Assembly: GCA_037201625.1 (NCBI GenBank)
Contig: JBBCGR010000002.1
Location: forward strand, 62,001-126,000
Direction: 5' to 3'
DNA length: 64,000 nt
Source of the DNA: JAMXLO01 sp037201625
Lineage (GTDB): Bacteria > Pseudomonadota > Alphaproteobacteria > Acetobacterales > Acetobacteraceae
Position numbers and translations under genes: made by a program. Below the pieces are notes generated by a model, which saw only the letters and a program-made list of their open reading frames with translations, was not told the DNA's origin and searched no databases. The first letter of the stretch is position 1; every line of letters begins with the position of its first letter. Below are positions 32,719 through 40,631 of this stretch, in pieces.

Positions 32719-33647
32719 AGTCCATTTCGAATCGGGTCATCAACGGGCGAGCCGTCGGAGCAGGAGCGTGGCGGAGGCGGCATAGAGGAATGCTTCGACA
32801 GATTGAATGGTTGCTTCGAAGTCCTTCGCCAGCCGCCTGTTGCGGTTGATCCAGGCGAAGAACCGTTCGACGACCCAGCGCCTGGCGATGACGGCGAAGC
32901 CGACCTGGTTGTCGGACTTGCGCACCACCTCGATGCGGATTGGGCTGGCATTGGCCACTCGGGGACCGGAGTAGCCACCATCGGCATAGCCCAGGGCCAC
33001 GAATGGCCAGCTCGCGCGTGACGCCCGCAGCAGCGGTCCGGCACCGTCGCGGTCCTGGATGGCGGCGGAATGGGCTTGCAGCTTGAGCGCTCGGCCGTCG
33101 GTATCGACCATGGCGTGACGCTTGCGGCCCTTGATCTTCTTGCCGGCGTCGTAGCCTCGGATGCCGCCGCTCTCGGTCGTCCTGACGCTCTGGCTGTCGA
33201 TGACCACCGCTGTAGGGCTGGCCTCGCGACCGACCCGCTCGCGGTCGAGCATGACCAGACAGTGATTGATCCTTTCCCATGTGCCGTCGTCACGGAACCG
33301 GGCGAACCACCGATAGGTCGTGGAGACAGGCGGGAAGTCCTTTGGCAACAGGCTCCAGGCGATCCCGCCACGCAGCACGTAGAAGATGGCGTTGATGATC
33401 TCACGCATCTCCCACTTGCGATGCCGGCCGCAACACCTCGGTGCAAGCAGGAACGGCGAGAGGATCAACCACTCCGCGTCGGTCACATCACTTCCGTAGC
33501 GTAGTCCCGCGCGGCTATGCTGCCTGCGGGTGGTCGGCGTCCACATGAGATCTCCGGCAAGGCTTCGAACACCTGCCCGGAATCACAGACGGCCCGGCCA
33601 TCCAACCCCCCACAACAAACCTTCCACTATCGTTTCGGAATGGCCTC
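32718..33647 (-). mobile_element. IS5-family insertion sequence, IS1031 group
   Basis: A 930-bp element bounded by imperfect 17-bp inverted repeats (left starts GAGTCCATTTCGAATCG at 32718; right complement GAGGCCATTCCGAAACG ending at 33647; four mismatches). It is flanked by TCA at 32715-32717 and 33648-33650. A TNA target duplication is characteristic of the IS1031 group. It contains one full-length transposase on the minus strand. Confidence 0.85.
32740..33546 (-). CDS. IS5 family (IS1031 group) transposase
   Basis: A 268-residue DDE transposase, intact. The N-terminal DUF4096-type domain has SDVTDAEWLILSPFLL and INAIFYVLRGGIAWSLLP. The core has the first Asp in TAVVIDSQSVRTTES, the second in FVALGYADGGYSG, and the Glu in RRWVVERFFAWINRNRRLAK. 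GGAG lies five bases upstream of the ATG at 33546. Nothing is missing, so it is likely functional. Confidence 0.93.
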   Translation of the reverse strand: MWTPTTRRQHSRAGLRYGSDVTDAEWLILSPFLLAPRCCGRHRKWEMREIINAIFYVLRGGIAWSLLPKDFPPVSTTYRWFARFRDDGTWERINHCLVMLDRERVGREASPTAVVIDSQSVRTTESGGIRGYDAGKKIKGRKRHAMVDTDGRALKLQAHSAAIQDRDGAGPLLRASRASWPFVALGYADGGYSGPRVANASPIRIEVVRKSDNQVGFAVIARRWVVERFFAWINRNRRLAKDFEATIQSVEAFLYAASATLLLRRLAR

Positions 33648-33940
33648 TCAGGGCGGACGCCACCCGGCCGCCTGAGCGGTTCAATCAGCGGCAGTCGGAC
33701 GGCACCACAAGGGCGACCTTGCGGCCCGACCGCAACAACCGGTAGCACGAACCCGAGCCGCGACCAGGTCACGCCTGGCCATTGACGCGGGCGATGCGGA
33801 AAGCCGCATGCAGCGTGTGTCGGGTACATTGGTGGTGAGCGAACCGGGTGTCGAACGTGGGGCAGTCCACGATCAACCCGACGCCATCGGAACTTCTTAC
33901 TGGTTCCGACCGCCCCACTCATATTCCGGCTGCCGTTCAG
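33644..33940 (+). repeat. 297-bp direct repeat, right copy
   Basis: This copy begins at the right end of the IS1031-type element and runs to 33940, where the iron permease fragment begins. Its first four bases are shared with the IS end. Near identity with the left copy implies a recent duplication or recombination. Confidence 0.85.
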
Positions 33941-34193
33941 CCCGGAGTCGTTCGACTGGCACGGCGCGGCCACGATCGCAACCTGGCTGATGACCCTCCT
34001 GATCCAGCGCGCGGAGCACCGTGACACGCAGGCGATCCTCGCCAGGCTGGATGAGCTGCTGCGCGCGCCGGGGCGTGCTCGGAGCGGGCTGACAACGCTC
34101 GATGAACACCTGCTGGAGACAATCGAACGTCATCGCGAACAGCAGCGCAACAGTGTGGCAGCCCGGCGGCTGACGCCGGTGCCAATGAACTGA
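33941..34193 (+). pseudogene. 3' fragment of a low-affinity iron permease family gene
   Basis: From the end of the right 297-bp repeat an open frame encodes ESFDWHGAATIATWLMTLLI, then QRAEHRDTQAILARLDELLR. This is the membrane segment and cytoplasmic tail of low-affinity iron permease family proteins, in which the sequence (A)T-x-x-x-F/W-L-M-x-x-L-I-Q-x-x-x-x-R-D is conserved. The 5' part (three membrane helices in complete members) is missing and replaced by the repeat. An ATG at 33990 is internal to the family homology. The fragment is probably not functional. Confidence 0.6.
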
Positions 34194-34222
34194 CGCTCAG
34201 CCCAGATGTGATTCCATGTCGT

Positions 34223-34882
34223 CTATGGCCAGATGAGACGGCCAAGTATTGCCCCAAGCTCCCCGCGCTTCTTGAGAAACCCCGCGACATCGTGGCTGCA
34301 ATCCTTCACAAGATGCACCGTTACGTTGGACGCCTCCATGCTTCTGAATCGCCCGGCGTGCTGCATATCGATCGGGTCATCCATGCCATAGAAAACATCA
34401 TATCTTACCCTCGCGTCACATTCGAGGGTCGCGTCCAATACACTCCAAGCCGATACTCCGGCTCGCCATTCCGGCCACCGGTCTTCAAACGGGGCGATAT
34501 CAGCGTTGACGGACGATTGTGGACAAAAGGCGATCGCCTGAATGCAATTACTTAATCTGCGGGCAAAAACGATCGCCCCGAACCCACCCATACTGTTGCC
34601 GAGGGTGGCAACCCGTGTCGAGTTCTCCCGCTCCACAATATCATTCAATACGCGTACAATATCGTCGGCCATGCCATTGTTGTACCATAGCCGGCGCTTG
34701 TCGATCACATAAGCCACCTGAGGGCTCGCCATATCCCCAGCCTGGCTCAGGCTGTTTCGAAACTCTTCGGTCTGGATCCCGCCCAGCCCGTGTCCGATGC
34801 CGGTGAACGCGACCACAAGCGTGCTGCTGTCGCCCCGCTGGTAGCTGATCCGAAAGTTGTCGTTGTCAGCCTCGACCCGCAC
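34223..34882 (-). CDS. Alpha/beta hydrolase, possible glycan esterase
   Basis: A 219-residue protein with the alpha/beta hydrolase core: TLVVAFTGIGHGLGGIQTEE near the N-terminus, nucleophile Ser97 in VATLGNSMGGFGA, an acid in VFYGMDDPIDMQHA and His in LVKDCSHDVAGFL. Such small hydrolases are common in capsule and glycan clusters, where they remove acyl groups. Nearby GT61 and methyltransferase genes support that guess. Codon use is less GC-biased than in the chromosome to the right, like other cargo genes here. Confidence 0.7.
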   Translation of the reverse strand: MRVEADNDNFRISYQRGDSSTLVVAFTGIGHGLGGIQTEEFRNSLSQAGDMASPQVAYVIDKRRLWYNNGMADDIVRVLNDIVERENSTRVATLGNSMGGFGAIVFARRLSNCIQAIAFCPQSSVNADIAPFEDRWPEWRAGVSAWSVLDATLECDARVRYDVFYGMDDPIDMQHAGRFRSMEASNVTVHLVKDCSHDVAGFLKKRGELGAILGRLIWP

Positions 34883-35029
34883 GCCGCACTCCTGCCGCGG
34901 CCACAGTCGCTCCCTTACCCCCGCATGCCGCAGAATCGTGCATCAGGCTTCGTGTTCGCAAACCACGCCCCCGGTCACAGTGGGTACCCTAGACAGGCAA
35001 CCCGCCGCCCCAACGTTCCGACACCGCGA

Positions 35030-35371
35030 TCAGAACAGCCTCCCGCCGTTGGGCACCTTGAAGTCCGGCCGCACCAGAACGACCGCCCCGTCATCGTCCG
35101 GCATTCCCAGCGTCAGGACCTCGCTCATGAACGGCCCGATCTGGCGCGGCGGGAAGTTCACCACGGCACACACCTGCCGCCCGATGAGCTGATCCGGCTT
35201 GTAATGCACCGTGAGCTGCGCTGACGATTTCCTGACCCCGATCTCCGGACCGAAATCGATGGTCAGCCGGTAGGCGGGCTTGCGCGCCTGCGGGAACGGC
35301 TGGGCGTCGGTGATCGTGCCCACGCGGATGTCCACCCGCTCGAAATCGCCATAGGCGATGGTCTCAGCCAT
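35030..35371 (-). CDS. csaA: CsaA-type tRNA-binding protein
   Basis: A 113-residue single-domain protein of the tRNA_bind OB-fold family, full length. It shows the family signature: FERVDIRVGTITDAQPFPQA, KPAYRLTIDFGPEIGVRKSS, then AVVNFPPRQIGPFMSEVLTL and DFKVPNGGRLF. CsaA has export-chaperone-like activity and binds tRNA or peptides. It is divergent from the gamma-glutamyltransferase gene, with 75 bases between starts that must hold both promoters. It marks the start of the chromosomal-type region. Confidence 0.93.
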   Translation of the reverse strand: MAETIAYGDFERVDIRVGTITDAQPFPQARKPAYRLTIDFGPEIGVRKSSAQLTVHYKPDQLIGRQVCAVVNFPPRQIGPFMSEVLTLGMPDDDGAVVLVRPDFKVPNGGRLF

Positions 35372-35446
35372 GGACCGTTGCTCCGGAGTTCAGTTGGTCC
35401 ATACTGGCCGAACTGCCTTCACCTGACCACCGGAGCGACCCGAAGA

Positions 35447-37045
35447 ATGCGCGATTACCACCTGCCAGGCCGCAGCCCGGTCTATGCGACGCACGGCATG
35501 GCCGCCACCTCCATGCCGGCCGCGACGCTGACCGCTCTCGACGTGCTGCGGGCCGGCGGCAATGCGCTGGACGCCGCGGTGGCCGCCTGTGCCGTGCTGT
35601 GCGTGATCGAGCCGCAGTCCACCGGCATCGGCGGCGACTGCTTCTGCCTCTACGCCCCGGCCGGCGCCGGCAAGGTGGTCGCGCTCAACGGCTCCGGCCG
35701 CGCGCCCGCCGCGGCCACGATCGACTGGTACGAACAGCAGGGCATCGCCGCCCTCGAGAACACCTCGGCCCACGCCGTCACGGTGCCGGGCGCGATCAAT
35801 GCCTGGGAGACGCTGCTGAAGGCGCACGGCCGCAAAGGCCTGGACGAGTTGCTGCAGCCGGCCATCCGCTACGCCGCCGATGGCTGGCCGGTGCATCCGA
35901 AAGTGTCGTGGGACTGGCAGCGCCTGGAGGGCAAGCTGCGCAAGACCGGCGCCAGCGCCTTCCTGCCGAACGGCAAGGCGCCCGCGCCCGGCGACATCTT
36001 CCGCAATCCCGCCCTGGCCGAGACGCTGCGCGGCATCGCCCGCCAGGGAGCCAAGGCCTTCTATGAAGGACCGGTCGCCGCCGACATCGTGGCCACGCTG
36101 CGCGCCCGCGGCGGCCTGCACACCGAGGAGGACTTCGCCGCCGGCATCGCCAACGCCGACTTCGTCGAGCCGATAACGCTGAACTGGAAAGGCTACGACG
36201 TCTACCAGATCCCCCCCAACGGCCAGGGCATCGTCGGGCTGATGATCCTGGGCATGCTGGGCGGCCTGCCCTCAGCCGCCGATGGACCGCTCGGCGCGCT
36301 GCGCTACCACCGCCATATCGAGGCCGCGCGCCTGGCCTATCGCGACCGCGATGCCTTCGTCGCCGACATGTCGCAGGTCGACGTGCCGGTGAAGAAGCTG
36401 CTGAGCAGCGAATACCTGTCGGGCCTGCGCGCGCTAATCAAGGACGACAGCGCCATGCGCTCGCTGCCCGCCGCCGGCGAAGCCCTGATGCCGCCACACC
36501 GCGACACCATCTACCTCTGCGTCGTCGACCAGGACGGCAACGCGTGCAGCTTCATCAACTCGCTGTTCGAGGGCTTCGGCTCCGGCATCCTGGCCGAACA
36601 GTCGGGCGTGATGCTGCAGAACCGCGGCTTCGGCTTCCGCCTCGAGCGCGGCCATCCCAACTGCATCGCCCCGCGCAAGCGGCCGATGCACACCATCATC
36701 CCCGGCATGGCGTGCAAGGACGGCCAGGCGGTGCTGCCGTTCGGCGTGATGGGCGGCCACTTCCAGCCGATGGGCCACTCGCTGTTCCTCACCAACATGC
36801 TGGAATACGGCCTCGACATCCAGGAAGCGATCGACCTGCCGCGGCTGTTCCCGTTCAAGGGCAAGGTGCAGATCGAGCGCGGTATCCCGAAGGATGTGTG
36901 CGACGCCCTGATCGCGCGCGGCCACGATTTGGAACTGGTGGAGCGCCCGCATGGCGGCGGCCAGGCGATCTGGATCGATCGGGCCCGCGGCTGCCTGGTC
37001 GGCGGATCGGAGCCACGCAAGGACGGGCTCGCACTGGGGTACTGA
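35447..37045 (+). CDS. ggt: Gamma-glutamyltransferase family protein
   Basis: A 532-residue gamma-glutamyltransferase, starting at ATG 35447 (MRDYHLPGRSPVYATHG). It has the N-terminal GGNALDAAVAACAVLCVIEP and STGIGGDCFCLY. The autocleavage site has nucleophile Thr354 in HRDTIYLCVVDQDGNACSFI, followed by LFEGFGSGI and the C-terminal PFGVMGGHFQPMGH. No signal peptide is seen, so this is the cytoplasmic YwrD-like type. It hydrolyses or transfers the gamma-glutamyl group of glutathione or similar compounds. The amidase downstream is in the same direction and probably co-transcribed. Confidence 0.88.
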   Translation: MRDYHLPGRSPVYATHGMAATSMPAATLTALDVLRAGGNALDAAVAACAVLCVIEPQSTGIGGDCFCLYAPAGAGKVVALNGSGRAPAAATIDWYEQQGIAALENTSAHAVTVPGAINAWETLLKAHGRKGLDELLQPAIRYAADGWPVHPKVSWDWQRLEGKLRKTGASAFLPNGKAPAPGDIFRNPALAETLRGIARQGAKAFYEGPVAADIVATLRARGGLHTEEDFAAGIANADFVEPITLNWKGYDVYQIPPNGQGIVGLMILGMLGGLPSAADGPLGALRYHRHIEAARLAYRDRDAFVADMSQVDVPVKKLLSSEYLSGLRALIKDDSAMRSLPAAGEALMPPHRDTIYLCVVDQDGNACSFINSLFEGFGSGILAEQSGVMLQNRGFGFRLERGHPNCIAPRKRPMHTIIPGMACKDGQAVLPFGVMGGHFQPMGHSLFLTNMLEYGLDIQEAIDLPRLFPFKGKVQIERGIPKDVCDALIARGHDLELVERPHGGGQAIWIDRARGCLVGGSEPRKDGLALGY

Positions 37046-37176
37046 GCCTGGGTTGAGCCCGCGGCGGCACGCGCCGCCCGGCCGGTGCTGCCGCACTTCG
37101 GCAGCCTGCGCCGGCCGGGCACGCCGGGCGGACACCCCGCCTGGCACGCCGATGGCGCATGGCCGATGGAGCATGC

Positions 37177-38670
37177 ATGACCGAACCCTGTGATCTCACG
37201 GCCGTCGAGGCCCGGCGGCTGATCGGCAGCAAGAAGCTGGCACCGACCGAATTGCTGGCAAGCTGCATCGCCCGCATCGAGGCGGTGGATCCCGCCGTCA
37301 ACGCCATGGTGGCGCGCGACTTCGACCGTGCCCGCACCGCCGCCCGCGCCGCCGATGCCGCCGTGGCGCGCGGCGAGGCCCTGCCCGCGCTGCACGGGCT
37401 GCCGATCGGCATCAAGGACCTGCAGGAGACCGAGGGCCTGCGCACCACCTTCGGCAGCCCGATCTTCCGCGACCACGTGCCCGCCGCCGATGAGCGGCTG
37501 GTGGCGGCGGTCCGCCAGGCCGGCGCCATCGTCATCGGCAAGACCAACACGCCCGAGTTCGGCGCCGGCGCCAACACCCGCAACGCGGTCTACGGCGCCA
37601 CCGGCAATCCGTTCGATCCCGAGAAGTCCGCCGCCGGCTCGTCGGGCGGATCGGCCGTGGCGCTCGCGACCGGCATGGCGCCGATCTGCTCCGGCTCCGA
37701 TACCGGCGGCTCGCTGCGCAACCCCGCCGCCTTCTCCGGCATCGTGGGCTTTCGCCCGACGCCTGGCCTGGTGCCGAATGAGCGTCGCGGGCTCGGCTGG
37801 AACAACCTGTCGGTGGCCGGGCCGATGGCGCGCACGGTTCCCGACCTCTGCCTCCTGCTCGCGGCGATGGTCGGCGACGATGCGCGCGATCCGCTGGCGA
37901 CGACGGTGCATGGCGCGACCGTGCGCCGGCCGGAGGATTTCGCGGTGCCCGCGCGCATCGACCTGTCGGGGCTGCGCGTGGCGCTGACGCCGGATTTTGG
38001 CTTCGCGCCGACCGAGCGGCACATCGCCGAGGTCTTCGCCGAGCGGACCGGCCTGTTCCGCCATGCCTTCGCCCGCGCCGAGGAGGCGAGCCCGGACTGC
38101 GCGGGCGCCGATGAGGCGTTCGAGGTGCTGCGTGCGATCGGCTTCCTGGCCAGCCACCAGGACAAGGTACGCACGCGGCCGCAGGATGTCGGGCCGAATG
38201 TGCGCGCCAACGTCGAGGAGGGGCTGCGCTACAGCGCCGCCGATGTGGCGCGCGCGCAGACGCTGCAGACGGTGCTGTACCGGCGCTGGCAGGCGTTCTT
38301 CCGCGACTGGGATGTGATCGTGACGCCCTCGATCACCATCAGCCCCCGCTCCTGGCGCGAACTCTACCCGGCGGAGATCGACGGCAAGCCGACACGGACC
38401 TATTTCCACTGGCTCGCCCTCGCCTACGCCGTGACGCTGCCCGGCCATCCGGCGGTATCGCTGCCGGTGGGGCTCGACCGGAACGGCATGCCGTTCGGCC
38501 TGCAGATCGTCGGCCCGCGCGGCGGCGATGCGTTCGTGCTGTCGGTCGCCGCGGCGCTGGAGACCCTGCTGGCCGACGATCCGCGCACCGCGCGCCCCGT
38601 TCCCGACCTGGCCCGGCTGCGCCAGGCACCCCCGATCGGCCAGATGGACGGTTTCCTGGGCTTCGACTGA
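37177..38670 (+). CDS. Amidase, amidase-signature family
   Basis: A 497-residue AS-family amidase. ATG 37177 is taken as start (MTEPCDLTAVEARRLIGSKK); an ATG at 37159 would add six residues. The Ser-cisSer-Lys triad is present: Lys80 in LPIGIKDLQ, the Ser pair at about 155/156 in AAGSSGGSAVALA, and nucleophile Ser179 in SDTGGSLRNPAA. The family ranges from general amide hydrolases to GatA; the absence of gatB/gatC and a GatA C-terminus argues for a metabolic amidase. Substrate unknown. Confidence 0.85.
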   Translation: MTEPCDLTAVEARRLIGSKKLAPTELLASCIARIEAVDPAVNAMVARDFDRARTAARAADAAVARGEALPALHGLPIGIKDLQETEGLRTTFGSPIFRDHVPAADERLVAAVRQAGAIVIGKTNTPEFGAGANTRNAVYGATGNPFDPEKSAAGSSGGSAVALATGMAPICSGSDTGGSLRNPAAFSGIVGFRPTPGLVPNERRGLGWNNLSVAGPMARTVPDLCLLLAAMVGDDARDPLATTVHGATVRRPEDFAVPARIDLSGLRVALTPDFGFAPTERHIAEVFAERTGLFRHAFARAEEASPDCAGADEAFEVLRAIGFLASHQDKVRTRPQDVGPNVRANVEEGLRYSAADVARAQTLQTVLYRRWQAFFRDWDVIVTPSITISPRSWRELYPAEIDGKPTRTYFHWLALAYAVTLPGHPAVSLPVGLDRNGMPFGLQIVGPRGGDAFVLSVAAALETLLADDPRTARPVPDLARLRQAPPIGQMDGFLGFD

Positions 38671-38735
38671 CGCCCGGAGCGCGATCACCGGCGGCGGACG
38701 CGCCATCGCCCCTCCGCATCACGCGATCGCGGCAG

Positions 38736-38753
38736 CCCGTCGAGCGTGACGGG
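38736..38753. terminator. Possible short bidirectional terminator hairpin
   Basis: A 6-bp stem (CCCGTC with GACGGG) around a 6-base loop lies between the convergent amidase and serine hydrolase genes. There is no T-run, so it is weak evidence for termination. Confidence 0.25.
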
Positions 38754-38769
38754 TGCGCCCCTCGTCGCG

Positions 38770-39799
38770 CTACGCCGCCATGACCAGCCGGATGAACCCG
38801 TCGACCGACGCGGGATCCATCCAGCGCATCACCGCCACCACGTCATTCGCCGGATCGACCCAGGTGATGTTGCCGCCCGCCCCCACCGCAAAGAAGCTCG
38901 CCTCCGACGCGTGGGCATAGCGGCGGCGCCCGGTGTTCAGCCACCACAGCAGCCCGTAGTTCGGATTGAGCGGGCACGGCGTCAGCGACTCGGCGATCCA
39001 GGCATCGGGCAGCAGCCGCCGCCCCTCCCACACGCCGCGCTGCAGCATCAGCCGCCCGATGCGCGCCTGGTCCTCGGCATCGATCGCCACCCCCGCCACC
39101 CCAATGGCTGCCGCCCGAGACCGACTCGATGGACCGGCCGTCGATCTCGACGACCGAGGTGCGGTAGCCCTGCCAGGTCCAGTCCGCGGAGGCACCGATC
39201 GGCTGCATGATCCGTTCGGCGAACACCTCGGGCAGCGGGCGGCGAAAGCGATGCAGTAGGGCGAGCGCCAGCCGGTTCACCCGCACATCATTATATTCCC
39301 AGAAGGTGCCGGGCGATTGCAGCAGCCGCGCATCGCCCTTGCGGCCCTTGCCCTCCACCGCGAGGTTCCGGTTGCGGTCGATGACGTCGGACTTGCCGAA
39401 CAGGGTGCCCTCCCATTCGGAGGTCTGCTGCAGCAGGTGGCGCCAGGTGATGGCGCCGTTGTGCGGCCCCTCGAAGCCGCCGTCCTGCACCGTCGCAGCC
39501 ACCTGCTCGTCGAGTTCCCTGATCAGCCCATCGGCCACGGCGATGCCGGCGAGCAGGCTGAGATAGCTCTTGGCGACCGAGAAGGTGAAGTCGACCTGCC
39601 GCGTGTCGCCCCACTTCGCGATCGCCCTGCCGCCGCGCATCACCAGGCCGTTCGGACCACCGCGCGGACGGATCGGTCCCAGGATCTCGTTGTGCGGCGG
39701 AGCCTCGAAGAACCCGGCCTCGATATGCGCCCGCAGGTCGCGCGGCCATGGCGTCTCGTGTGCCAGCGCATAGCTCGCCGCTTCATCCAGCGCCGGCAT
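38770..39799 (-). pseudogene. Serine hydrolase (beta-lactamase family), single frameshift
   Basis: A class C beta-lactamase-type hydrolase of about 342 residues, read in two frames. The gene starts at ATG 39799 with GGGGAGAG upstream. The first frame holds the active-site FTFSVAKSYLSLLAGIA (Ser-x-x-Lys), the WEYNDVRVN (Tyr-x-Asn) and SIESVSGGSHWGG. At a run of five G (plus-strand C at 39090-39094) the frame must lose one base to continue with VAIDAEDQARIGRLMLQRG, NYGLLWWLNTGRRRYAHAS and WMDPASVDGFIRLVMAA. Everything else is intact, so this could be a recent mutation, a sequencing error in the homopolymer, or a phase-variable gene. Confidence 0.75.
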
Positions 39800-39872
39800 G
39801 GTCTCTCCCCCTCGCGGTCGTTGCCCACGGGATACCACAATGTCCGGCGGGCGCGCATACTGCCCGGCGGGA

Positions 39873-40631
39873 ATGGCCCGGACGGACACAACCGCAGGGC
39901 CGGGCAATCGGGACCGGGAGACGCTCGTGGCAAGGCTTGAGCGCAACGCGAGACGTGCGGCTCTGCAGGGCAGCCCGCTGTTCGACGACATGCGGCCGGA
40001 GGAACTCGACGAGATCCTCAAGCTGGCCACCGAACGCCGGTTCCGTCGCGGGCAGACGATCTTCCAGCGCGGCGACAACGGCTCCTCGCTGATGGCCGTG
40101 TTGCGCGGCCGCGTGCGGATCAGTTCGGTGTCCGGCGACGGCAAGGAACTCACGCTCAACGTCATCAACCAGGGCGAGATCTTCGGCGAGATCGCCCTGC
40201 TCGACGGCGAGCCGCGCAGCGCCGATGCAACGGCCATCGAGGACACGCTGCTGCTGGTCGTCGAACGGCGGCAGTTCCTGCCGTTCCTGGCGCAGAACCA
40301 GAGCCTGTTCCTTCGCCTGCTGGCGGTGCTGTGCGCGCGACTGCGCCGCACCAGCACGGCGCTGGAGGAGATCGCGCTGTTCGATCTGCCGGTGCGCCTG
40401 GCGCGCGTGCTGCTGAAGCTGGCGCAGGATTACGGCCGTCCGGGCACCGCCGGCACGCGCATCGACCTCAAGCTGTCGCAGCGCGATCTGAGCAATCTCG
40501 TCGCCGCATCGCGCGAGAGCGTCAACAAGCAGCTTCGCGCATGGCGCGAGGCGGGCACGGTCGATCAGGAGGACGGCTTCATCGTGCTGCGCCGGCCGGC
40601 CGATCTGCGGCGCCTCACCGACGTCAAGTGA
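39873..40631 (+). CDS. Crp/Fnr-family transcriptional regulator
   Basis: A 252-residue regulator. The cyclic-nucleotide-binding fold runs from about residue 35 (GSPLFDDMRPEELDEILK) through GQTIFQRGDNGSSLMAVLRG and NVINQGEIFGEIALLDGEPR. A dimerisation helix leads to the helix-turn-helix LSQRDLSNLVAASRESVNKQ. No N-terminal Cys cluster is present, so it is not an oxygen-sensing Fnr. ATG 39873 is chosen with GGCGGGA before it; starts at 39798 or 39840 are possible. The gene diverges from the serine hydrolase and ends 8 bases inside the convergent hybrid kinase gene. Confidence 0.85.
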   Translation: MARTDTTAGPGNRDRETLVARLERNARRAALQGSPLFDDMRPEELDEILKLATERRFRRGQTIFQRGDNGSSLMAVLRGRVRISSVSGDGKELTLNVINQGEIFGEIALLDGEPRSADATAIEDTLLLVVERRQFLPFLAQNQSLFLRLLAVLCARLRRTSTALEEIALFDLPVRLARVLLKLAQDYGRPGTAGTRIDLKLSQRDLSNLVAASRESVNKQLRAWREAGTVDQEDGFIVLRRPADLRRLTDVK

